Shown: positions 1 to 11,539 of the stretch, in pieces
Layout: each line of letters begins with the position of its first letter
Numbering within the stretch: the stretch's first letter is position 1
NCBI RefSeq assembly: GCF_030272615.1
Contig: NC_081415.1
Location: forward strand, 372,043,809 to 372,107,808
Direction of reading: 5' to 3'
From: Cryptomeria japonica
Taxonomy: Eukaryota > Streptophyta > Pinopsida > Cupressales > Cupressaceae
Length of the DNA stretch: 64,000 bases
The notes under the pieces: model-generated
What the model saw: the letters and a program-made list of their open reading frames with translations, nothing else
Database searches by the model: none
What the model was told of the DNA's origin: nothing
Program-made: the position numbers and the translations under genes

Positions 1-214
1 AGTTGTTCTGAACCATAGCAGCCCTATTGAGACTTAGGTCATTAGGATAAATGCTTGTTGTAGTCTAGGTGTGCCATGATTGCTTACCTGTTGAGACTCG
101 AGGATACTTGATCAAAGTATCTATTGATGGTCTAGGTTTAAAATTAAGAAAGTTTGAAACAAAACAATTAATGATGATGATTGATGCATGTGTGTAGGAG
201 GACCTTCGCGTCTT

Positions 215-550
215 ATAGATGCGGGAGAGGCATCCAGCCACATAGGTGTTGCATGATCGATTGATAGAGGTCGAGGTTGATTGCATTGCAATGACAGGCC
301 TGTACGATGTTATGTATATGCTCGTGATTCAGACAAATCATGGTTTGATCACAACATTGGCAAAGCGGTGGCATAGTGAGACACGCATGTTCCACTTAGC
401 GTAGGGGGAGATGACGGTTACACTGGAGGATGTATTGTGCATCCTACACATTCCCATTCATGGAGAGCTGGTGACATATGATTGAGCTTGGGGGACAGTA
501 GCAGTGCAAGGATTCTTTGATGAGGATGTATTCATTGATGATGGTTTAGT
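215..550 (+). pseudogene. Plant mobile domain (PMD) fragment
   Basis: Reading plus from about 340 gives LITTLAKRWHSET, then a stop-interrupted GEMTVTLEDVLCILHIPIHG near 402-465. This is the hallmark PMD segment (ERW.(P/S)ETCTFHLP.GE..(V/I)TLEDV.RIL.(L/I)PI.G), also present at 53.2 kb and, on minus, at 48.4 kb. PMD is a plant family found in host proteins (MAIN/MAIL1) and in transposons. Only the N-terminal half is visible; a TAG replaces the Pro of the HLP motif and a TGA follows VTYD. The fragment is closest to the minus-strand copy at 48.4 kb (shared RWHSET and LHIPIHG). Probably a remnant of a PMD-carrying retroelement whose rest lies outside the window or is deleted. Confidence 0.7.
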
Positions 551-826
551 AGCATGGGAGGATATAGCCACTAGTACATTCGGAGCTGATTTCTGACGAC
601 CGATTGTCAGATTTGCAATGAATTTTCATCGGAGTGCCGACAAAATCAACTGTCCAAAACTCAGCGTCGGATTGGTCGAAGATGCCATACCCGTCAGAAA
701 TATGACAATCCAATGGAATCTGCCGATGCTGTATGTCCACCGATTACATTGTCGGTCGAAAGCTTGGTAGTCATCGTAATTCTGATGATGATAATTTTTA
801 TCAAAAAAAAACAATTATTATCGATG
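551..826. other. Noncoding stretch, no gene seen
   Basis: No reading frame with recognisable homology. The bases become rich in ATCGA/CCGAT words towards the hairpin that follows. Confidence 0.5.
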
Positions 827-965
827 TCGATGTTTCCTTCCTTCGATGGCTCTTTTATATCGATGAGACATCGCTAGGTCTCATCGATACCTTTTGAATT
901 CAGATCGATGAGACCCAACAATGTCTCATCGATATAAAAGAGCCATCGAAGGAAGGAAACACCGA
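827..965. repeat. Long near-perfect inverted repeat (hairpin)
   Basis: A 62-base left arm (827-888) is the reverse complement of the right arm (904-965) with about four mismatches, all transitions, around a 15-base loop (889-903). Both arms hold a small internal symmetry, ATCGATGAGAC...GTCTCATCGAT. A transcript would fold into a long stem. It may be a foldback terminus or MITE-like insertion; no target duplication was identified. Confidence 0.85.
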
Positions 966-1130
966 TGAATTCCAGAAAGGACTCACCGAAGATAATAAAT
1001 TCATCGACCAAAGATATCGAAGAAAGCAGAGAGGGTCTTCATCGACGGGAAAAGTTCTCTAGGAAATAATACTATAGGTGCAACATAAAAAGGACCCACC
1101 AAAAGGAGTGTTTTCATCGAAAGAATAATA
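904..1130 (+). repeat. Dispersed repeat, copy 1 (upstream of gene copy A)
   Basis: Starting with the right hairpin arm, this stretch aligns by eye with 6420-6630: GATGAGACCCA, ATATAAAAG, CAGAAAGGACTCA, then 'ACACTATCGGTGCA' against 'ATACTATAGGTGCA', then GACTCACCAAAAG against GACCCACCAAAAG. Each copy lies upstream of one member of the unknown gene family (1788-4720 and 8138-18525), so the two loci share flanking as well as coding sequence. Confidence 0.75.
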
Positions 1131-1787
1131 TCGAATCCGACAAAAGGAAGCTATATCGATGAGGATATAGGTTTCAAGGAGGTTAAAAGGCATGTTCTCA
1201 ATATGCGTGGTTTTGCCGATGTAACTTTATCGGTGAGATAATAGACTCATTCATCAATGGGGCATAGTGATATCAATGAAAGAAGTATTTCGATTGAAAA
1301 ATAAAGGAGCACACCGAAGCCCAAGGTTTCTTCGACATAAGACCTGATGGATATCAGATATGTTTTGATGAGGAGACAGCCATATTGACCGAATACAGTA
1401 TTTCAATGAAGGGAAAAATTACTTGATAGAAGTAATATTCGAAACAAAAGTATTGTTGATAGAAACAAAGAGATTGATGGACTAAAGAAACAAATGATCG
1501 AAAGACATATCCTCATCGAAATGATTATTGATTGTCGTGAAAATCATAAACAAATCCCACAGAAGGTCACATCGCCATTAAATTAAAACGTGTGCCTGAG
1601 TGATCATTGTCCAAACCGGCATTACTAACTGATTAAATACACCATAAGTAGTGGATCAACATCAAAGGACACAACATTAAGGAATTCACAGGCGACGAAC
1701 TGAGAGAAGGAATTGGGCGAATTCACAGATAAAGCTCAGTAATTCAAAGTAAGTTGTTTGCACACAGACCTTTTTTTTAAAATTCTA
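1131..1787. other. ATCGA-rich noncoding region upstream of copy A
   Basis: Continues the sequence rich in ATCGA, CGATGA and CCGAT words, most frequent in 820-1540. No convincing ORF. It is the likely 5' region of the pseudogene that starts at 1788. Confidence 0.4.
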
Positions 1788-4720
1788 ATGGAATCATCAT
1801 CTAAAACTAATAAGACTAGAAAGGGAAAAGAACCTATTGTTGCAGAAGAAAAACCTAAAAGATAGAAAAGGGAAGGGTGTTCTTTGGCCCAGGACCTGAT
1901 TGACTAGTGGCCATCATCTAGTTTGAGGTCTAAGAAGATTAGAGCTAATGAGGAAGGCCTGGAGGACCGGTTTGAGGATCTTGGAGATATATGGATAGAA
2001 TTGAGAGGGTATGAATTATTCATATATGGGTACAACAGAAGAGTTACCCCTCAACCTATCAACAATTTATGGTGATTGAACTTAGGAAGGTTAGTTGTGG
2101 CTAATGTATTCATGAATGTGGAGCTCATGAAGGCATTGGCAAATAATTATGACCCTAAAACCAAGACCATATATAACTACATGGGTGAGCCAATTCTTGC
2201 AATTAGAAAGGAGGTTATTGACACCGTGTTCAAGTTGGATTGGGGATTTGAAGAATTGATTGACCTCAAGAAGTTAACAAGTGAATATTTTAACCTAGAG
2301 CACATTTAAAAAACATGGAGACTCCCTATACATAGACCTAGGAATGCAGGGTCCTTAGTGCCACTAGGTCAGAATGACAAAGCTCCCTATGATGTCAACT
2401 CTTTCCATACATATTTCAAGTATACCTATTACTGTGTTGCCCAAGTGCTAGGGATAAAAGCCCATCCTTTGATGGATATTGCAGCCATGGTCATTTGTGT
2501 CGATTTGTAGTCTAAGGACCCCCGCTTCTTTGATTTTTCTACTTATTTGGTTGAGGTTTTGAATCATGGGTTAGAAAAGTTAAAGGGGGATGTCATCAAT
2601 GTTCATTTCAAGCATTATTCCTTACTTATGCATATGCTATTGTATGTGGGCCAAGATGAAGGGTTATGGCTAGAAGAGTTATGTGTCAAGACATATGACA
2701 ATGCTAGGATGAGAAAACCAGTGCAACTATGGGTTTCTTCATGGGACCAGAGGTATGCGAATAATCAATATTGGCATTTTGAGGAGTTCTTTGTCAAGCC
2801 ATTATATAGACTGTTGGGATGCCTGTGCGATCATGCCCTTGCACTAGAGGTTCAAAAATTCCTAAGACCAAAATATTTCGCTGAAGATCCCTCAATTGAA
2901 CACAATTAGGGAGATTGGTATTGTTTTTCAGACTGCACACAAGTCAGGGTATACGGGTTTAGAGGGAGACCATACTTACTACCACTTATAGTCCCTAACA
3001 GAGTGGCTTGTCTGGAAATTGTGAGGCAACTATCAATAGTGAGTACAGAACATCTGACAAGCCATGGGAAACAATCAATTGTACCTGGGTTGTTAGTATT
3101 TTCAGATTTTATTGTGAAAATTTTAAAGAGTTATGGCCTGCAACACACAAAATTGGATTATTATGGCATGGCTATGGGGGATCCAAGGACCAATTTCGAT
3201 CCTAAAGGATTCATAAGGATAGCCCGGTCATCACAAAAGTTGAAGGCCGGAGAGCATAAATCTTACCTACCGGATGACCTCATTAAGAACATTGGCAGAG
3301 AAGAGGCTAGAGTGAAGCGAATAAAGTTTGAGAAAGCAATGCAAGCTTATAAATGGAAGCTTTTTAGAAGGAAAATGGATGAGAACGTGCTACAAAATAT
3401 TGAAGACCCCTTGGAGTTGGCCAAAAAACTTGTGGAGCATGAATTGGAAATACTTGAGGGAGTCTCGCCTCATGTTTTTAGGGATTACATTGATACTATT
3501 AGGAATACAGAGCCTTTGGCTCATATGTCTCCTACTTCCACATCTGGCATTGTTCCATTCACTCCTCAAGAGGATTACCCCCTAGTTATGAAGAGGATAC
3601 ACCGATAGATTTGGCAATAGGACAACTAAATGTCCGAGAAGTGGCTGACATCAGATTCCTGGAGCATGAGGATTTCATTGCTAATAGTGACTTCATTGCT
3701 TCCAAGGAGTTCACCACATTCCTCTATCAACATAAAGGATCTCAAATTAGGAATAACATTTGAAATAGTGAAGAAGAGTAGCAGCTTCAAAAGTTACAAG
3801 AGGAGATGGATCTTGTGATGAGAGAAATGACACATGAGAAGGGCAGATAGTTGCTTAAGGAAGCTGGTGTGCTATTATACTCTGGATGGGACATGAACTC
3901 TGCCTTGTTGTTTGATGGATTCCTCAAGAAACAGGACCCAAGTAGGCAAATGATGCCAAAAGAGATTGATAAACTCTTTAGAGGATTAAGATATGATCCA
4001 GATCAGAAGGCTCTTCTATAGTGGGCTATCTATCCCAAATATAAAAGACCTATATTGGTTGATACAGAAGAAGCTTTTGGACATTTGATGGTGCAACAGG
4101 TTGGAAAGACTGACCCTAGAACAATTGCCAAACTAAATTTGGATGTCGCTAAACTGAACCAAGATCAGATAGAGTTTTTGGTCCGAGAAAATTCTACATA
4201 CAAAAGCCTATATGAGAAAACCGATGAAGAAAAACAGAGGCTGCAAGCAAGATTGCTTCAGATTGATACAGGTACCAGTCAAACAGGCATGACATACAGT
4301 GTTGATAGAGATGCCATGGATGCCTTGATAGATGCTATGTATTGGAGGAACAGGGCTGAAAAGACATCTCGACAAGTAGAAAAGGTACAACAAAAGATGG
4401 ATAAGTTGATTCTGGAGATCATTGAACATAGGTTCAGAAGTATGATGCAAGTTGCAGAAATCTATTGGAAAACATACACTGGAATAGTAAGAGCTTTGAA
4501 AGAGCATGAAAGGCTCAGGTCTCGGTTGGAAGACATGATGAATGACAACAGTTTGATTAACCCAGGTGAGAAAATTGAAGCCAAGGCTTACTTGAAGTCC
4601 CATGATGAATTGGCAAATCAATTAAGGAAAGAGCTTCAGAGGCTGGACAATGGAAATACCCCTAGGGTGCCCTCTTTTTATAGTAATGGTGAGTTAGTAT
4701 CGTTCAAACAGTGGAAATAA
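1788..4720 (+). pseudogene. Unknown coiled-coil protein family, copy A
   Basis: I do not recognise the family. An ATG at 1788 opens a frame that runs to about 3600 broken only by in-frame stops (1863, 1905, 2073, 2307, 2508, 2907, 3606); after a frameshift near 3600 it continues to a TAA at 4718. It parallels copy B (8138-18525) throughout: LGRLVVANVFMNVELMKAL, then YSLLMHML, PVQLWVSSWD, FLRPK, RVYGFRGRPYLLP, and LKEAGVLLYSGWD near 3855. The N-terminal 400 or so residues look globular. The last 220 (4055-4720) are charged and helical with Leu/Glu/Lys heptads, a likely coiled coil. The region 3060-3200 probably has two further frameshifts. Most stops are TAG where Gln or Trp is expected, typical of decay by cytosine deamination. 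It could be a transposon-borne gene or a host gene family; the sequence does not decide. Confidence 0.7.
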
Positions 4721-5372
4721 GAGATCATTGATGAGAATAATCAAGTAGTAGCAGAGTTGGATTAGGACAAATAATTGTCACTTTGTGTTAACCATATTCT
4801 ATCCAATCATTTCTAGACAGAAAGCGACATGAGGACACTAAACAATGACGTTCTAATGTATAAAGATGATAAGTACATTCAACACATAGGAATGCTGAAC
4901 TTGTTTATCTTCCAGTTTGTTAACAAAAGTGATAATTAATAGCTATGTGTTGAAAAGCCATGATGCTTGGTGACAATGTATACCCTCATATAAATGAGGG
5001 AACTTTTGTAACAATAAGGATCGTTAGAGAAGACGTAGAATATAGCCTTTGGCTTACTATTGTACCATTTTGCGAATATACATAATATAATCAGTCGTCT
5101 TTCCTTTGTGTATATGCTGTGGATTACTGCATCTTTCTGTAGGCAGTTGCTTGTGATATTATCTAAAGGAGATAAGGTTACTTGTGTTCTTCCAGTAAAA
5201 CTCTATGTTTCATATTGTGGATTTGAATAAAAGATTTACTTGCAAATATAGTTTTGTATATAGTGCGCCTACATATTATCTCAACCATGGTGCACCTGCA
5301 TATGTATATAGTTTTGTTTATAGGAGTTTTGTTTATAGGTGGAAAGCCTGAGATTCAATGTCGAACTTGGTT
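4721..5372. other. 3' flank of copy A
   Basis: Noncoding. It contains CTCATATAAATGAGGG near 4985. A 37-base segment at about 5281-5317 (TCAACCATGGTGCACCTGCA...) recurs at about 19548-19584, downstream of copy B, with two differences. Confidence 0.5.
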
Positions 5373-5645
5373 GCTCTGATACCACATGTAATATTCCACA
5401 TTTGGCATACACTTGAGCCAACTAATTCACTGGTTTACTAACCAACTATCTAGCAAACTGCTTAATGTCTACTAAGAATAACGGTCATAAATGACCATCA
5501 TAAGATAATTAACATACACTTGAGTCAGTTGATTCATTGGTTACAGAACTTCTAGGTTTAGCTGATCCAATTCATTACATAACAGTCTCATGTCTACTGA
5601 CATTAACGGTTTACAAGGACCTTCATAGGATTGTGACATAACCTA
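5373..5645 (-). mobile_element. LTR-retrotransposon remnant (PBS plus LTR edge)
   Basis: GCTCTGATACCA at 5373-5384 is the complement of TGGTATCAGAGC, the classic initiator-Met tRNA primer-binding site of copia-type elements. Two bases beyond it TGTAATATTCC begins at 5387, as expected for an LTR edge read in reverse. The putative LTR contains an internal duplication: a roughly 115-base unit (CATACACTTGAGCCA... and CATACACTTGAGTCA...) begins near 5408 and again near 5514. No gag or pol survives on the lower-coordinate side, so only a 5' end on the minus strand remains. The outer LTR end was not found. Confidence 0.5.
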
Positions 5646-6419
5646 ACAAGCCAACTGCTACAAATCCCCTATCTCTAACAAGCTTCAACTATCATCATGG
5701 AATTAAACCTAATACAACATTGGTTCCCTTATTTAGCTAAATTAACACATCATATTATGACTCAACAAAAAATACGGTTGTAATATATTTTTTTGTCTTT
5801 CTATATTCCCAAAAGTATGCATCTAATTGATGATAAGATTCCTTCTTAAGGTCTTACAACCATGGAGACTGGTTATAATCTGATTATAACCGATGTGCAT
5901 TGATTCCAAGATGAACCATATTTGGTTGAACTATGAGTTAAGAGTGGAAAACAAATAAACATAGAAAACAAATAAACATACAATAGCTACAAATTATAGC
6001 AAGGTATTGTGACTATAAGATAGAAACCATCCTAGGAGCCTCCAATATATCAAAAGTTGAGAAAGTAGCAAGCTTACTGTACAAAGACAGTGATCACTAT
6101 AAAGTTGTAGTCAAGTTCAAAGCATTGATTTGTGGGAACAAAGGGTTTCATATGGGGATAGCGCAGTCTCATGAGATATCATGACAATCATAATCATAAT
6201 CTAAAGAGTAGTCAAATCTTCAAGATAGATTGGTGATAGTGCAGTCATTCTATTGAGCATCAAATCTGAATTAAGTAAAATATCTTGATTTGAGAAATTA
6301 AATCATAGAAGCCATCTCGCTTTGGAAGAAATCATCATTTTCATTGATACCGTAATAACCCATAAGTTATCGAACAAGTCTAAAAGCATTCTATCAAACT
6401 ATCTAAGATTCAAACAGTA
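5646..6419. other. Noncoding stretch
   Basis: AT-rich sequence without recognisable genes. Part may belong to the LTR remnant to its left. Confidence 0.35.
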
Positions 6420-6630
6420 TCGATGAGACCCAGCGATGTCTCATCAATATAAAAGGGGCATCAAAGAAAGCAAACGCCGATCAACTTCAGAAAGGACTCA
6501 TCAAAGACAGTAACTCCATCGATAAAAGATTTCGAGGAAAGTGGAGATGGTTCTCATTGACAAGAAAAGGTCTTCGAGGATATAACACTATCGGTGCAAA
6601 AAGACTCACCAAAAGAGATGGTCCTGTTTA
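6420..6630 (+). repeat. Dispersed repeat, copy 2 (upstream of gene copy B)
   Basis: Diverged copy of 904-1130 in the same orientation, without the left hairpin arm. It lies about 1.5 kb before the start of copy B. Confidence 0.75.
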
Positions 6631-6639
6631 TCGAGCCCT

Positions 6640-7810
6640 GTAAGTGTCATGCAACTCTTTGTTGATCCAATGGCCCACATTGATTCGTAGCTGAGAGATG
6701 CTCGTGGTTTACCTATTGTGAAGCAGCAAAAAGATGGTAGGCCCAGGCAAGGTGGTCAATAGAAGGAATAAAAGCAGTGCAAGTCCCTGAGATTTAACGA
6801 CCCGTGTTATTTCATGGGATGAAGATGATCATGAGTTACCTATCACGAAATGGCGAAAAGGAAAGTGGGTCCATGCGGTAGTAAAGCTAAAGTTAAAGAC
6901 CGATCATTTCTCTTTTGATCGGATGGAGCGCATGGTTTCGTGGGATGAAGATGATCGAGTTTTACCCTCCACGAAATAGTGAAAAGTGGCGGGTCCCAGA
7001 AGCAGACAGGTTTTCCAAAGAGTAAAGAGTGGTTGGTTTAGAGAATGATCAATGGCCCATGTTGATTCACGGCCAAAAGGTGCTCAAGATTTAGCCTTCG
7101 TGAAGTAGCGAAATGACATGGCAGTCCAGTTAGTGGTCCAGGTGGTTTAGGTGTAAAATGAGAAAGTCACACGTGGCCTCGAGGTTAAGTAAATCAAAGA
7201 ATAAACTTGGTGACCAGGTGGTGGGCCCAATAGACAGATTGAATCATACCGCCAATGAAGAGGTCACTTGTCAGGCATAGGTGGTAGTTTAGAAGTGGAT
7301 CCCACGGAAGTTTTTCGGCAAGTAAGAAGTTGCCACATCAGTTTCTTAGGAGATCGAATGCTAGGGTGGATAGTGTTGAATTAGAGGGCCCACATCTACC
7401 GGATTAAAGTTGTTAAAGAGCAGGTATCTCAAGGAGCATCCAACGATGGTCGCTATTTCACAGCTCGAAGGAGTACGATAGTTACCGTTTGCGAAACAGT
7501 GAAGACTGTTAGCCTTAACTGCTTGGTGCGCGGTTAGTGAGGTAAACTGTCAGGTCAGGACATGATAAAGACCGATCAAGTTCTATTTGATCGGATGGCT
7601 AGCGCGGTTTTGCTGGGTTAAAGTGCACGATGGTTACCGTTCATGAAATAGCGAAAGGAATTTTAGCCCATTGCTGGATGAGGAAAAGTCAAAAGGTAAA
7701 AGCAGTGCAAGTTCTATCTGATCAGACAGTTGGCATGACTTCGCTAGATGAACATGCAAGGGTTTTATGCTCTGTGAAATAGCGAAAGAGTGAAAAGAAA
7801 AAATACTTAG
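6640..7810 (+). repeat. Degenerate tandem array upstream of copy B
   Basis: At least seven imperfect units of very roughly 90-130 bases share an ordered set of words: GATCGGATGG or GATCCAATGG, then GGTTTCGTGGGATGAAG, then a variable GTTTACC element, then CACGAAATAGCGAAAAG, then GGGTCC. Clear units lie near 6655-6740, 6780-6875, 6900-6995, 7040-7120, 7440-7510, 7570-7665 and 7690-7795. Spacing is uneven, with unrelated sequence between 7120 and 7430. The array ends about 120 bases before a TATA-like box, so it occupies the promoter-distal region of copy B. Confidence 0.65.
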
Positions 7811-7935
7811 GATTGTTTTGACCCGTTGGAGCCAAATTTTCAAATTCAATTCTGAAGGGATGGCCAAAGCATGCAACATTAAGGGACGGTGGAAGCATGT
7901 GGTGTTAATGTCGCAGTTAAGAAGCCCAATTGCTG

Positions 7936-7941
7936 TATATA
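7936..7941 (+). promoter_or_regulatory. Candidate TATA box for copy B
   Basis: GTATATAC centred here lies about 200 bases upstream of the ATG at 8138, leaving room for a leader of about 165 bases. It follows the tandem array. Position and base composition only. Confidence 0.4.
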
Positions 7942-8137
7942 CTCTCGCATCAATTGAATGAAGGTATCATTTCAAAGAAGTTGTTGCAGAGAAAGTTGGT
8001 GCAGAGCAGAATTCTTCAAGCCAAAATTAGGTTTTCTTGTTCTTTGCTTACCCATTGCTTGAAAATTGTTGAATTGTGGTTTTGTTCTGTTAAATAACTG
8101 CTTTGATTGATAATTGACATAGTTGCATACTTTCAAA

Positions 8138-9496
8138 ATGGCACCCAGATGAGAATTGATAGGAAAGCTGAACTATCAGGACAGAAACATCTATGATGAC
8201 TTTCTAGAGCAATTAACCATGTCAACTAATGTCAGGGCTAGGGCCAAAGAGTTAGTACCAAAAAACCCTCATTTGAAAATTGGGGATGGCTTGTATGACA
8301 AAGGAAATTGGTTGAGGGACCCCAAAATAGGGATATCAGGTCTAAGTCTTTTTCAAGTTGGTTTTGGTCAAAGACATGCCCCCGCCCCTTTGAATAGCAT
8401 TTGGGAACTAGATGTGGGGAAGCTTGTGGTCCCTAGTGTGTTCATGGATGTAGATTTGTTGACCCTAATCGCACAGAATTATGACCCTGCTGCCAGATGT
8501 ATCAGAAATATAAAGGGATCAACCCTAGTTGAAATCAAAGATGATGAGTTTAGAAATGTTTTCAAGCTTAGTGAAGCTTCAAATTATCTTGAGCCTATTG
8601 ATTTTGAAGCATTAGCTCAAGTCTACAATGAACAAAGAGATCATCTTAGGAGTGGCCCATTGAGAGAATTCTTTGTTAAAATAGGAGGGTTAATAGTTGT
8701 AGGCCCCAGTACAATGGAACCATTTTCCCTGAATTTGTTTACTTTAAGAGGTAAGGGTATGTATTGGACACCATATCAGATCTTTTGTAAAGATGCTAAG
8801 AAACATATGCCAACCCATTATATTTTGATGATTGCCCAAATTCTAAACCCTTCCCTGCCAATAACATTTGATTTTGCCCCATACCTCACTGATGATATTC
8901 ATGCAGGGCTTGTAGGGATTAAAAATGGTAAGGTGGATAGGCCATTTGGATGGTACTCCCTATTAATGCACATGTTTTTGTTCAAAGGTGCTGATTATTT
9001 TGCAAAAGATATGGATTTGGTCAAGGTTAAAGATAAAGAGGAGATCCCTGTGCAACTTTGGAGCACTATTCTATCTTGGGATAGAGAGGATGCTAGTTTT
9101 CTGAAGTTTGATAGATGCTTTGCATCTAAGATTAGAGTTCTTTTATGTATAGAAAACCCTAGGATTCCTAAGGCTCTTTTGGAATTCCTTAGGCCTAAAG
9201 AGTTTACAGAAGATATCAAGATTGTTTACAACTAGGGAGACATGTATTTGTACCCCGTTTCTACTATTTTAAGAGTATATGGCTTCAAAGGAACCCCCTA
9301 TCTACTGCCCTATCAAGTCCCATTGAAGATAGGGATTGCAGAAGTGTTGAGATAGATTGGAGGATTTCAAGAGGCCGAGCTGACCAATAGGGGTAAAGGG
9401 ACCATTTTCCCAACTATTACCATGGCCCATCATTTTATAATTACCAAAGTGGTTGGAAATACTTTGAAGAATTCTTTAAGCCATATATGTTGTCAT
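8138..9496 (+). pseudogene. Unknown coiled-coil protein family, copy B, 5' part
   Basis: Homolog of copy A. The ATG at 8138 is followed by a premature TGA at 8150 (CGA to TGA likely), then about 360 open codons to a TAG at 9233. Visible segments in order: LDVGKLVVPSVFMDVDLL, KDDEFRNVFKLSE, FFVKIGGLIVVGP, GWYSLLMHMFLFKG, IPVQLWSTILSWDRE, LLEFLRPKEF. After the TAG the frame continues with LRVYGFKGTPYLLP, another TAG (9353) and a frameshift near 9425, then FEEFFKPYMLS, where a copia element interrupts it at 9496. The TAG at 9233 is followed by GGAGA exactly as in copy A at 2907. Function unknown; the fold appears helical and soluble with no signal peptide or membrane segment. Confidence 0.75.
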
Positions 9497-10551
9497 TGTT
9501 GGTATTTTGGTATGGTTTTGTCATTGATGTCAACACCTACTAAACTCTTATCAACTCTGGCACTTAGATCCAGCAACATTCACCGGCAAGCAAGTAACTA
9601 TTGCATAGTTACTGGTATCTAGTACACCAACAAGATATAATGATACCGGCACTTGGAATGGCATGGAAGACACATGGTTATGTCAAAGACATCATTTGGA
9701 CATCTTGTCCTAGAGTTTTGTTCATTGGTATATTCATAGTTGCATATTTGTTGTTACCAGCAAATAGGTCTAGGGTTACACCGACAGGTTTATCTTTTCC
9801 AGATCAACATGGCATGCTATGGAGATGATTAATTATTGTTGTAAATGCATTAAGCCGATATGTTCAATCGGTTATTGCATCGGATATTATATTGTTTGTA
9901 AAATGTTTTTATTGTAATATCTTGTAGAGCCGACCTACTAAAATTGGTCTTAGGTTATGATATAAATGTAAGATCTTATTTGTAAGATCAAGTGTGGAAT
10001 GCGAAAAAGGATTGTGTGAAGGTATATGCGAGATTAAGCAGAGTATACATATAGACATCATTTAAAGGTGAAGCTAGGTTTTTGTGAAAGCATATCAGCA
10101 TTACACCAGTACTGAATCCAGCATATGAAGATGCTATTTTGTGCAGTACATTCTTATTGGATTTAACCATCGAACTGTAGTCAGTGTGACTCTCATTTTG
10201 TGATTGAGCAGTGAGCTCTAGGTTGTTGGCCTTTCTGCATGTGCAGACCCCATTTATGTACACTTACTATCTGTAGTAGTATCATCTGATTGTGGGTAAG
10301 GTTTCCCACCATGGTTTTTCCCCTTACAGGGTTTCCACGTACAAATATTGGTGTTATGTGTTGTGGATAACTTTGTGTTTATGTTTCATGCACTAATCCT
10401 TACCGGTATAGAAATTAACTGTTAAAATTGTCTACCGACATATTAACTGGTTTACCGGTATTAAGCATTAAATTGGTAAAGTTGTTTTTGGTTTAAATTA
10501 ATTTGACAACTGATTCACCCCCCCCCTCTCAGTTGTCTCCGGGACCTAACA
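9497..10551 (+). repeat. 5' LTR of the copia element
   Basis: Begins TGTTGGTATTTTGG and ends CGGGACCTAACA. It has a poly-C run near its 3' end (about 10518-10526) that is also present in the 3' LTR. It duplicates 15177-16233. Confidence 0.95.
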
Positions 10552-10553
10552 AT

Positions 10554-10565
10554 TGGTATCAAAGC
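10554..10565 (+). other. Primer-binding site of the copia element
   Basis: TGGTATCAAAGC, two bases after the LTR, matches the initiator-Met PBS TGGTATCAGAGC with one mismatch (G to A). Confidence 0.85.
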
Positions 10566-10607
10566 TTAGTCCTCTTTTGCAGAAGTTTAACAGCTTGAGG
10601 AGATCCA

Positions 10608-11539
10608 ATGTCTACTAATTATTTCAGGAAGGACAGACCTAAACTTGATGGAACCAACTATGACATATGGAAGATTAGAATGGAGACACATCTAAATTGC
10701 ATTGGAAAAGACATCTAGGAAGTTACAAAGAATGGTTATATTGCTACTGTACAAGGTCAGGCTAGTCCAACTAACTTGACAAAAGATGAGGAAAATGATT
10801 GCAAAGCAAGAGAAGCACTTTTGAGCGCATTATTAGATCAACAAATCATGGGACTATCAGATAGGTCTACTGCTAAAGCTATTTGGGATCATTTGGAAAC
10901 ACTGAATGAAGGAGATTCCACAGTCAAAATTGCAAAACTTGAAAGCTTCTGAGTCAGGTATGAACATTTGAAAATGGAAGAAGATGAAATGATTTCTGCT
11001 TTTATGGAAAGAGTAAATGAAATTATTTTGGGTATTAAATGTTGCGGAGGAACCTTAAGTGAGGATGAAATTGTTTTTGAAAAGTTTTAAGAGGATTGCC
11101 ACCGGCATATAAAATGAAAGTCACTACTATAAATGAGTTAAGAACAATGCCTAATACATCAGTTACTAGGGATACATTGATTAGGAAACTTTCAGCTTTT
11201 GAAATTGAAGAATTTGGTCATGTTGCTACTATAAAGATAGACTTGGCCTTTAAAGCATCAACATCGTCTGCTCCATCATTTGACAAATCTGATTGGAAAG
11301 CCTTTTATGCAAGAGAAATTGAAGAAAGTAGGAAAGAAAATGAAGAACTTGAAGAACTTGAAGCACTATTTGCAAGGAAAATGCCTAAAGGTCCAGTTGG
11401 AAGTAAGTATGAAGCTAAAGCACCCTTTAAATGTTTTAACTACAATAAGATTGGTCATATGGCTTCAAGATGCCCTGATAGACATGCTAGACTAAGAGAA
11501 GAAGCTAGAAGAACATACAAGCCTAACCCTGAATATTAG
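10608..11539 (+). pseudogene. copia gag (UBN2-type) with zinc knuckle
   Basis: From the ATG at 10608 the protein opens with KLDGTNYDIWKIRMETHL, the copia gag signature. Stops occur at 10716 (TAG for the Trp of the usual IWEV) and 10950 (TGA for Arg). A frameshift near 11080 moves the frame so that LRGLPPAYKMKV follows. The knuckle near 11432-11475 reads CFNYNKIGHMASRC: the second zinc-binding Cys is Tyr (TAC at 11441), leaving CX2Y instead of CX2C, so nucleic-acid binding would be impaired. The frame ends in TAG at 11537, probably a former CAG, after which the same frame runs into protease. It would encode the coat/RNA-packaging protein. Confidence 0.9.
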
